NCBI GenBank assembly: GCA_900552685.1
Contig: USAJ01000008.1
Location: forward strand, 3,465 to 67,464
DNA: 64,000 bases
DNA from: an uncultured Collinsella sp.
GTDB taxonomy: Bacteria; Actinomycetota; Coriobacteriia; Coriobacteriales; Coriobacteriaceae
Reading direction: 5' to 3'
The notes beneath the pieces were generated by a model. It saw nothing but the letters and a program-made list of their open reading frames with translations. It was not told the origin of the DNA and did no database searches. Both the position numbers and the translations under genes were made by a program. Positions 45,541-52,430 of the stretch are shown here, in pieces (within the stretch, counting starts at the first letter, position 1; the number at the start of each line of letters is the position of its first letter).

Positions 45541-46521
45541 CTAGACATTCATAAGCTGATGGCCGAGCTTGAGCGTCTTGAGACCGCTCTCCCCCTCCAC
45601 GCCATCGAGCGTGTTGAGCAACATATTGGTCGCCTCGACGCCACTGGTCAGGTAGCCATAATGCACGGTGGGAATGCCGCCCGTCAGCGCGCGCAAAAAC
45701 GCATTGTCGCCAAAACCGCTCACGCGGTGTATACCCTCGCCCATGCCGCGAACCTCATCGATGGCACGCAGCGCGCCCGCCGCCATGGTGTCGGTCGCGC
45801 AGGCGATAAACGAAACATCGGGAGCGACGGAAAGCAGTTCACGCGCCGCACCATAGCCCGAGTCGAGCGTAAAGGACCCCTGGCGAATCAGGCTCGGATC
45901 AAGCGCCACGCCCGCGGCGCGCAAGCCAGCCTCAAAACCGCGACGGCGGTCATAACCGGCCGCGCGGTCCCCCTCGGTAACTCCAATATAGGCAATCTTG
46001 CCGTCCACGCGACCCGCAAGTGCATGGCCCAGCTCAAAGGCGGCCTCGTAATCGTCGTGATAGACGCACGCCGCGCCCTCAACATTCTGACCGATCAGCA
46101 CGATGGGCACGCGGCACGATTCAATCGCCCGACGGTGCTCGTCGGTAATCATAGTTGCCACCAGTACAATGCCATCGACCGGGTAGTTTTGGAATAAATC
46201 GAGGTATTCGAGCTCACGATCGGCCGCGTTGTCGGTGTTGGCAAGCAACATCTGGTAGCCACGGCGACCGAGCACCTGGCCAATGCCGGCGGTAATGCGG
46301 CTCACGGATTCCGAGTTGATCTTGGGCACGATGACGCCGATGAGCTTGGTGGAACCGGTGCGCAGTGCACGAGCCTGGCTGGACCGCACGTATCCGGTCA
46401 GCTCAATCGCCTGCTTAATGCGCTCGGCCTTGTCCGTCGATATGTAACCACCGTTGAGGTAGCGCGAGACGGCGGCGCTCGAAACGCCGGCCAGCTCGGC
46501 CACATCTTTCATCTTTACCAC
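45541..46521 (-). CDS. LacI-family sucrose operon repressor (ScrR type)
   Basis: A 326-aa regulator with an N-terminal helix-turn-helix (MKDVAELAGVSSAAVSRYL) and a periplasmic-binding-protein-like sensor domain (VPKINSESVSRITAGIG to HYGYLTSGVEATNM). GTG at 46521 is chosen because AGGGG lies at normal spacing; ATG at 46512 is the next choice. No stop separates it from the DUF4956 frame upstream, so a read-through fusion is possible. A LacI-type operator at 46537-46550 overlaps its 5' region, in line with autoregulation. Confidence 0.88.
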   Translation of the reverse strand: MVKMKDVAELAGVSSAAVSRYLNGGYISTDKAERIKQAIELTGYVRSSQARALRTGSTKLIGVIVPKINSESVSRITAGIGQVLGRRGYQMLLANTDNAADRELEYLDLFQNYPVDGIVLVATMITDEHRRAIESCRVPIVLIGQNVEGAACVYHDDYEAAFELGHALAGRVDGKIAYIGVTEGDRAAGYDRRRGFEAGLRAAGVALDPSLIRQGSFTLDSGYGAARELLSVAPDVSFIACATDTMAAGALRAIDEVRGMGEGIHRVSGFGDNAFLRALTGGIPTVHYGYLTSGVEATNMLLNTLDGVEGESGLKTLKLGHQLMNV

Positions 46522-47226
46522 GAGTACCCCTGTCATTGAAATCGCTTTCACCATAATACCCGTGAAGACGGCATGTGAACCAAATCGGACCACCCAGGTC
46601 GAGCAAACGCCATCGAGCGCGCGGATGGCGTCGGCATAGGGCATATCCACGCCGTCCGAGAACAGCTCGACGGCCATCTCGACTTTGTCGCCGCGCATGG
46701 TCTTGGACTTGACGGTGAACTTGGTGCGGCCAAAGGCACGCACAATGTCGTCACCCGTGGTCTGGCCCGTGTAGTGGATGACCATCATGTACACGCGCGC
46801 CTTGTCCTGGTGGCTCGCAAAGCCGGCAATCATCACCATGATCACCACTGCCGTGAGCCCCACGAGCGCGTACATGCCGGCGCCTGCCGTAATGCCCGTG
46901 GTAATGGCCCAAAACAGATACAGCAGATCGAGCGGGTCCTTGACCGCTGTACGATAGCGGACAATAGACAGGGCACCGACCATACCGAGCGAGATGACCA
47001 CGTTCGTCGAGATCGCGAGCGTGACCATGCAGGTAAGCACGCACATGCCCACAAGCGTCACGGCAAAACTGCGCGAGTACACCACGCCGGTAAAAAAGCG
47101 CTTGTACACGTAATAGATCAGGATGCCCATGGCAAGCGCCACAAGCAGTGACAGACCGATCTTGGCAGGGTCGACCTGACCAAACCCACACTCGGCGGCA
47201 CCATATCGCGCACAAGCTGCGGGCAA
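46513..47226 (-). pseudogene. DUF4956 membrane protein without its own stop, running into the LacI regulator
   Basis: The frame encodes a DUF4956 protein with about four membrane segments and the hallmark ISLGMVGALSIVRYRTAVKD. It has no clear start: TTG at 47226 lies in sequence that also encodes the end of a VTC fragment, in another frame. It also has no stop: the frame passes through VVRFGSHAVFTGIMVKAISM straight into the LacI helix-turn-helix. Normal members end near the ALDGV region, so the last residues look like translated intergenic DNA. VTC and DUF4956 genes usually occur together. It is probably decayed or at least altered. Confidence 0.65.
46537..46550 (-). promoter_or_regulatory. 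LacI-type operator upstream of the sucrose repressor
   Basis: TGAAATCGCTTTCA (plus-strand reading) matches the LacI/CcpA-class consensus TGWNANCGNTNWCA at every position. It lies 16 bases before the repressor GTG, so it fits autoregulation. It is inside the DUF4956 reading frame. Confidence 0.65.
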
Positions 47227-47465
47227 AACTCGGTAAACTTGACCTCCATCACCAGTTTGCCGGGCTCCAGCACGGACAATGCGGACAGCGTTGCATCAAA
47301 AATGTCAAAGCTTCCCACCGCGGCACGCACGTTCATGTCAAACGTAATGCGCACGGTACCTTCGTCCATCACCCACGGCTCACGCTCATAGTTCACGATG
47401 ACCCACAGGCGCATCATGTTACAGCTACACTCGATGTAGAACTCGCGGCAGAATACTTCAGGGGA
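47118..47465 (-). pseudogene. C-terminal remnant of a VTC-domain (polyphosphate polymerase-like) gene
   Basis: The frame encodes VIVNYEREPWVMDEGTVRI, LEPGKLVMEVKFTEF and nearby residues, the C-terminal strands of a VTC domain. The N-terminal two-thirds are absent. The open frame continues upstream of the first ATG (47417) to about 47465, where it reads CREFYIECSCN, inside the 3' end of the neighbouring TOPRIM-like gene. This places a recombination breakpoint near 47440-47465. The last about 35 codons overlap the DUF4956 frame and may not be natural. It is a broken gene. Confidence 0.75.
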
Positions 47466-47878
47466 TCAAAATCACGATATGCTTCAACCGATGGATAGCT
47501 TAGATATAGTTGACCCATATCAGTACTATCGCAGTAATAGTCTTGCATTAGCTCAAGCCGCTTAAAATCGTGCCGATTGTCCTGAGGATCTAAGTCAAAT
47601 ATGAGCAAGGTGTCAGTAAAACTGGATTCGAGAAGCTCTGTCGCATCATCTTTATCCGGAAGAAGCTCGGCAACAAAGGACCTAAGATCAACGGCCTCAA
47701 AATCGCAACCGTATTCTTGAAAGAGCTTGTCTAGAAAGTCATGAACATTAATCTCGACATGAACAATTTGATGATCACCTGCGAGGCTAAAAGAATCAAA
47801 CATGCGCTCCATCAGCTGAGGCTCGCGTTTAGCACCTTCGACAATGAGCAGGACGTTCTTTACGGACGCACTGTTCAT
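47414..47878 (-). CDS. TOPRIM-like nuclease partner protein, 3'-truncated
   Basis: A 154-aa protein with TOPRIM-like features: VLLIVEGAKREPQLMERMF (acidic EG motif) and LLIFDLDPQDNR (DxD motif), then STDMGQLYLSYPSVEAY. It resembles the nuclease-type partners of AAA ATPases in abortive-infection pairs (AbiL/RloB/PARIS class); the exact family is uncertain. The last 13 residues (SAASSTSSVAVT) are VTC-gene DNA read in another frame, so the natural C-terminus is lost. It starts two bases after the ATPase stop, a clear two-gene unit. It may be inactive. Confidence 0.7.
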   Translation of the reverse strand: MNSASVKNVLLIVEGAKREPQLMERMFDSFSLAGDHQIVHVEINVHDFLDKLFQEYGCDFEAVDLRSFVAELLPDKDDATELLESSFTDTLLIFDLDPQDNRHDFKRLELMQDYYCDSTDMGQLYLSYPSVEAYRDFDPLKYSAASSTSSVAVT

Positions 47879-47880
47879 GA

Positions 47881-48981
47881 CTAGTCAAACTCTCCGGCAC
47901 GGAGGAGCTTCTCAATGTTGTTGCCAAGCCTCAACTCGCGATCGGTGGAATCGGCCAAAGTTCGAATGCCTCCTTTTGCAGAGATTTGATAAACGCAGTC
48001 GGGCCTCATCACACCATTCTTAACAAGCGAGGTGTTGTGGGTGGAGCACAATATCTGACAAGATGTCTTGGAAGCAAAGAGCTTCAAAAGGCTCTCAGCC
48101 ATCTCAAAGTGGCAAAAAGCGTCAAACTCATCTATAAACAAAAAACTGGCAGACTCGTTTAGCTCAAGCTCAGAGAACAACTTAACCAGGGTTCTTGTAC
48201 CGCTAGAACATGCCTCGACAAACGGAATGCATCGCATAGGGTGATTGAAATACAGAACAGGCGAGCCGTCGGACTCTTTAATAACGATCAGAGACTCATC
48301 GACTCCAAAATTGCGAATAAATGACTCGAATTCCGCAACTTTGTTCTCGCGTATGATCTTGTCGATTACCTTTCTTGTTTCAAACCCTTTTAATCGAAAA
48401 ACGTCCATGCGAATCAGCCTCATGCGCGAGACAAATCGTCGCAACTCCGCCAAGACGCCTAAAACATTAGTTGGAAGACTGCTCGTTATATATGAAAGAA
48501 GGCTCAACGAAGTATCGGAGAATTCAAAATTGATCCCAGCAGCACCGATTCGTTCAAGATGGTTCTCTTCGAAAACGCCGCGTGCGTTATTAAAATCGAA
48601 AATGAGACTCTCATCAATCGATAGGGTCTCGTGAAGCCAAGTAGTCGGAGAAGACTTCTCATAGCTGTAATTGATTTCGCGACCGTCAAATTCAAAGACA
48701 TAGGTGAACTGTGCCGTACCTCGCCCGCAGTCAGCATTCAAAAACAGACGATCATCCTGGTCAGAATAATCGAATGCCTTTGGAAAGCCGAGCGTAATGT
48801 CGAATAAAGCTGAACCGAAATTCGATTTACCAGACGCATTTCTGCCGATCAAAAGTGCAGTTTTCACGGTTCCGTTTTTAACGTTATTTTCTGCAAACTG
48901 GTAATCACGAGAAGCTGCAAAATTAAACGAAACCGGAGTCGAAAAATTCCTATAGCCATCAACAGTAAAACGCTTAAGCAT
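47881..48981 (-). CDS. AAA family ATPase of an abortive-infection-type pair
   Basis: A 366-aa ABC/SMC-like ATPase. It opens LKRFTVDGYRNFSTPVSF, has Walker A LLIGRNASGKSNFG, and near the C-terminus Walker B ASFLFIDEFDAFCHF with a CSTHNTSL His-switch. This is the AAA_15/AAA_21 type paired with TOPRIM nucleases in defence systems. The partner gene begins two bases downstream but is truncated. Its AGGAG ribosome binding site, five bases before the ATG, is inside a perfect hairpin (48986-49032). Base composition is lower in GC than the core genes. Confidence 0.85.
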   Translation of the reverse strand: MLKRFTVDGYRNFSTPVSFNFAASRDYQFAENNVKNGTVKTALLIGRNASGKSNFGSALFDITLGFPKAFDYSDQDDRLFLNADCGRGTAQFTYVFEFDGREINYSYEKSSPTTWLHETLSIDESLIFDFNNARGVFEENHLERIGAAGINFEFSDTSLSLLSYITSSLPTNVLGVLAELRRFVSRMRLIRMDVFRLKGFETRKVIDKIIRENKVAEFESFIRNFGVDESLIVIKESDGSPVLYFNHPMRCIPFVEACSSGTRTLVKLFSELELNESASFLFIDEFDAFCHFEMAESLLKLFASKTSCQILCSTHNTSLVKNGVMRPDCVYQISAKGGIRTLADSTDRELRLGNNIEKLLRAGEFD

Positions 48982-48985
48982 GAGA

Positions 48986-49032
48986 GTCTCCTATCTCTTG
49001 CCGTAATTATATTACGGCAAGAGATAGGAGAC
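48986..49032 (-). promoter_or_regulatory. Perfect 22-bp hairpin covering the ATPase ribosome binding site
   Basis: Arms 48986-49007 and 49011-49032 are perfectly complementary with a 3-base loop. On the minus-strand mRNA the 3' arm contains AGGAGA, the Shine-Dalgarno of the ATPase gene, whose ATG is five bases beyond the stem. It could block translation, act as a transcription operator, or both. Confidence 0.85.
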
Positions 49033-49443
49033 CTGCATCAATTATTTCACTACGGGAAACGTCATGTAACCAGAGCCCATCCGAACCGTGAAAACCTACT
49101 GCGAGAGCCGCTCAAATCTGAAGCATGCGGCAAAATCTAGACATGCAGACCACACTGGACAGCGACAACGCTTCTACCAGCGGTTTTGTTGGGAAAAATC
49201 TGGTTGTGTTCGGCGATTTCCACGGACCAAGCCGGACATACCGTCGCAAGGCCTCATCACAATTGGATCTGTAAGGAAAAGCCCAATTCCGGTCAATCCC
49301 TTACCGGCAACCACAGCGAATGGAGACTGAGCAACAACACGTCAGCAAAGTTACATACGAGCAGAAAATCGCACGCAATTTCGCCTTTTCTTTATTGAGA
49401 TGTAAATTTTGACAGGCCGAATCTTACATCCATACAAATGATG
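49033..49443. other. Non-coding stretch with a diverged copy of an island repeat
   Basis: No convincing gene is seen; short open frames lack ribosome binding sites. A 100-base block at 49123-49222 aligns over its full length with 51651-51750, upstream of rloA, sharing TGCGGCAAA, GCTTCT, GGAAAA and a TTCCA end. The block lies 142-241 bases upstream of the ATPase start. Confidence 0.6.
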
Positions 49444-49477
49444 AAAAGGGGCGGTAATTCAAAAGAAAAGCCGCCCC
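49444..49477 (-). terminator. Probable terminator downstream of rloB
   Basis: Stem GGGGCGG/CCGCCCC (49448-49454 with 49471-49477) is followed on the minus strand by TTTTC. It lies about 160 bases after the rloB stop; the loop is long (16 bases). Confidence 0.6.
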
Positions 49478-49637
49478 CGCAGGACGCAGGCCCGTAGGTT
49501 GACTGCGTCAATACCGCTAGATTCGGCCTAGTATCCTATCGGGTCCCAAAAGGTCAATCCAGTTAAAGACGGCAGGCAGCCCGAAACAACATCTTTCATG
49601 AATCTCCAGTCCCATCAAGCCCGATCGAACTTGACCG

Positions 49638-50303
49638 TCAAACCAGATACGGCCCAATCACATCAAATATCTCGCCAACCTTAGTTGAAGGGTTTTGCGC
49701 AGATGGCTTAATGTTACCCAGTTCCCTATGGTACGCGACGAGGCGCCCAGCACGCTGCAATGCTTCGCCTCGCCTATCATCCACTGCCCCAAACATCCCG
49801 TCAAGGTTCTTGCGGTACTCGATGCCCAAATTCTTCGACATCTCCTGCGCGAGGGCATGCTGGCAGTCGGACGCGGACATATGCGCGGTCGTGTAGCGAA
49901 AGTGCAAAAGCGGCCACAGCTCGAAACAGGGGTTGGACCACAACGCGTGGAAGGTCCTCGAACCATCAGAGAGCTCGTTGCACTTACGTTCCATCGCGTC
50001 GAAGTCGGACGCAGGGAAGTCATCCTTGTCATACACGAGCCACACGTGGTCGAACGTCTCGGGCGCATAGAGGCAGTGTTCGACGGCGAAGTCGAGCAGG
50101 TCGAGAGTATGTTTGCCAGTCCCCTTAACGACTACGGCAACCTTCCGCTCGTTTGCTGCGCCCAACGCGGCGCGCACGCCCTCGAAGTAGCGAGGCTCAG
50201 TCTCCTTGCCCTCGGTCACCACGAGATGGCGCGTCATCTGTACCATGCGAGAGCGTCCCTCGCGCTTGCCGCTGCGCCAGTCCCTCGACTTTTTCGCGGC
50301 CAT
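49638..50303 (-). CDS. RloB-like TOPRIM-type protein of an RloA/RloB defence pair
   Basis: A 221-aa protein of the RloB family. It has the acidic LVVTEGKETEPRYFEG, then VWLVYDKDDFPASDF and SNPCFELWPLLHFRY, all family hallmarks and consistent with a TOPRIM-like nuclease. Starting at ATG 50303, it follows the ATPase stop by one base. Together the pair matches RloA/RloB, related to AbiLi/AbiLii abortive phage resistance. The target of the nuclease is not known. Confidence 0.9.
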   Translation of the reverse strand: MAAKKSRDWRSGKREGRSRMVQMTRHLVVTEGKETEPRYFEGVRAALGAANERKVAVVVKGTGKHTLDLLDFAVEHCLYAPETFDHVWLVYDKDDFPASDFDAMERKCNELSDGSRTFHALWSNPCFELWPLLHFRYTTAHMSASDCQHALAQEMSKNLGIEYRKNLDGMFGAVDDRRGEALQRAGRLVAYHRELGNIKPSAQNPSTKVGEIFDVIGPYLV

Positions 50304-50304
50304 A

Positions 50305-51522
50305 CTAATCCCACTCCTCAATGCGCGTGAGATACGGGTCGGCACCATAGCGGCCAGACAGGTACTGCTTGTCGAATGCCGCGTTCTTGCTGACCAGGTT
50401 GCCATTTGACTCGTGGATGTCGGCGAGCGACCATAGCTGGCTCGCCTCCCCCTCGCCGCGTGCGGCAAACCATATCTCGTCGCGGCGAAAAACATCGTTT
50501 CGCATAGTGGACACGTCCTGAGACGAGAAGATGAGCTGCGCGCCGCTCTTGTTGACTTCGGGATCTTTGAACAGCAGGATCACGTAGCGCAGGAGCTTCG
50601 GATGCAACTTGGCGTCGAGCTCGTCGACAACGACGGTACCGCCGCGTTCGAGCGCCGCCAGCAGAAACGCCGCCAGCCCCATGAGCTTCTGAGTACCGGC
50701 CGACTCCTCGGACAGGCGCAGCTCATAGCCCTTACCGTCCACCTCATGCTTTACGAAGACGCGCTGGCCCCGCCATTCCGGAGCTTTCTCAACCCTAAAG
50801 CCATCGATACGCACGTCAACGGCACGCAGAAAACGCGTGATCTCGGGTGAGTCATCCTCATCGAGCAACTGTTCGAGCATCTGCTCCAGATAGGAGCTGT
50901 TGTAGTTCAGGAACACCCCATCAAGAAACCAACTGGCAGCCTCCTTGATCACCGGCGCGTCAAAGTTGATGCAGAGAAACGACAGGTATGGCAGGCTCGG
51001 GTTGAATCTCGCGGCCGTCACGAGCTTACGCAGCGTGGGACCAAGCTCAACCCCCGTGCCCTCGCGCTCGAAAAGCATCGCCGTGCGTGACGCCCCCAAT
51101 TTGCGCCGCCACAGTCCTTCGGACACGATCTCGTCCGCATGCACGGACAGGGCATAGCGGTACTCATGCTCACCCGCGCGATAGTAGAGCTCGAACTCGG
51201 TGGGCTTAGCAGCCGACACGTCATCGAACTCGAACGCAGAGCAACGGGGTATCGAAGGGCGATCACCCCCTGGTGCATCAGCACTGGCAGACAGCAGCCT
51301 AATCGGTCTGGCTACCGCCGAGCGAACGTAATCGAGAGCCTCGAGCAGGTTTGACTTACCGCCAGCGTTGGGTCCGTACACCGCGGCCACTGGTAGAAAG
51401 CCCTGCCCGTCAGGGCACACTATGAGGGAGCGCTCGAACTCCTTCATCGGCGTCGCCTGCATGGAAAGCTCCGCCTCATCGCGATAGGATCTATAGTTCC
51501 TGAAGGTGAACTGGCAAAGCAT
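50305..51522 (-). CDS. RloA-like AAA ATPase of an RloA/RloB defence pair
   Basis: A 405-aa ATPase. It opens CQFTFRNYRSYRDEAELSM, has Walker A VYGPNAGGKSNLLEAL, the LSEESAGTQKLMGLAAF signature region, Walker B GTVVVDELDAKLHP and FSSQDVSTM near the C-terminus. It likely senses infection and licenses the partner RloB. ATG at 51522 has GAGG upstream; ATGs at 51534 and 51543 are alternatives. The upstream region is rich in hairpins. Confidence 0.9.
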   Translation of the reverse strand: MLCQFTFRNYRSYRDEAELSMQATPMKEFERSLIVCPDGQGFLPVAAVYGPNAGGKSNLLEALDYVRSAVARPIRLLSASADAPGGDRPSIPRCSAFEFDDVSAAKPTEFELYYRAGEHEYRYALSVHADEIVSEGLWRRKLGASRTAMLFEREGTGVELGPTLRKLVTAARFNPSLPYLSFLCINFDAPVIKEAASWFLDGVFLNYNSSYLEQMLEQLLDEDDSPEITRFLRAVDVRIDGFRVEKAPEWRGQRVFVKHEVDGKGYELRLSEESAGTQKLMGLAAFLLAALERGGTVVVDELDAKLHPKLLRYVILLFKDPEVNKSGAQLIFSSQDVSTMRNDVFRRDEIWFAARGEGEASQLWSLADIHESNGNLVSKNAAFDKQYLSGRYGADPYLTRIEEWD

Positions 51523-51645
51523 CGTCCTCAACATTCCTTTCATTGTTTTGAAAAGATATTTCAGAGTTTTTATTTGATTATAGACCTTAAATAGCATCAA
51601 TCAAGTGTTTGCAGCATCTGGAGCAAAGGGTACAAGGCCAAAACT

Positions 51646-51818
51646 CGGAAGTATGCGGCAAATCTCTAGCGTGTCGAGCGCTCCGGAATGCCGTAATGCT
51701 TCTGCCTGCGGATCCTTTATGTGGAAAAGCTGTTGTGCTCGGGGGTTCCAGAATTTGCCGCATACTTCCGGCAGGCGTTTGCGGCTGCGGACACGCTAAT
51801 CCATGCCCGCAGCCGCAA
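51646..51818. repeat. Structured non-coding region upstream of rloA
   Basis: Two inverted repeats fill most of the 309-base gap between rloA and the DUF2188 gene. Perfect 18-bp arms at 51646-51663 and 51753-51770 (core AGTATGCGGCAAAT) enclose 89 bases. Perfect 12-bp arms at 51779-51790 and 51807-51818 (TTGCGGCTGCGG) follow. The first element is partly matched by 49123-49222. No gene is seen. Confidence 0.7.
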
Positions 51819-51831
51819 TGGCGTCAAGTCC

Positions 51832-52059
51832 CTATCCTCTCGGCGGGAAGGGATCGTGCCCATGGGAATCCTTTGCGCGGATCCTGCCATCAGGACGATG
51901 GGTGATTAGCTCAGTGTGCTGATTAGAACTAATTTGACGACCGCGCTTTATAGCTTCGCCCTGGGTCGTCGTAACAAAGGAAGCGCGACGCGCCCCCTCG
52001 CCCTTAACCTGCCAATTGCCATCCGCCCGCTTCGTAACGTGCTGGTTTCTACCTTTCAT
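51832..52059 (-). CDS. DUF2188 family protein
   Basis: A 75-aa basic protein: NQHVTKRADGNWQVKGEG at the start and HRPDGRIRAKDSHGHDPFP at the end match DUF2188, a short protein family frequent on mobile elements. Function is unknown. ATG at 52059 has GAGG five bases upstream. It is followed by the structured region before rloA and may be co-transcribed with it. Confidence 0.8.
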   Translation of the reverse strand: MKGRNQHVTKRADGNWQVKGEGARRASFVTTTQGEAIKRGRQISSNQHTELITHRPDGRIRAKDSHGHDPFPPRG

Positions 52060-52430
52060 ACTCACCTCGCCTTCACGACCGATTGATTAACGTGCTCACA
52101 GCATGAGGCTCGCAGCAAGTTCACTCGTGCCGCTTTGCTTAAAGCATAAATACTGGCGCGGACATAAGCCGGACCTGAAAGGTGTCAGTATATGGAATCT
52201 CGAAGAAGTACAAGCCGGCCTCATGCTGAAACCGCCGTATCGCGCATAGCCCATTCCTATAAACGCAGCTAGTGCTACATAAACTCAGAAAATAAGGAGG
52301 ATACACATTGAAAGTTAATTGGACCTGTCTCTATCTATAGGAAATCGGAAGGTCTTGATGCAAGAATATCTAAATCCGCCAACTGCAACAGCCTTGTTTC
52401 CCTAGCGCATGACAGCCCATCACCCTGCAA
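52060..52430. other. Gap without a gene; orphan ribosome binding site and a weak inverted repeat
   Basis: The only signals are a perfect plus-strand AAGGAGG (52294-52300) followed by a TTG at 52308 that opens a frame of only ten codons, and an 11-bp inverted repeat (52099-52109 with 52218-52228). These look like remnants of a lost gene. Confidence 0.4.

Noticed and set aside
49088..49398. Small plus-strand open frames downstream of the hairpin
   Set aside because: No ribosome binding sites; the region aligns with non-coding sequence at 51651-51750.
51605..51909. Plus-strand frames of 62-98 codons upstream of rloA
   Set aside because: They lie across inverted repeats and lack start sites.
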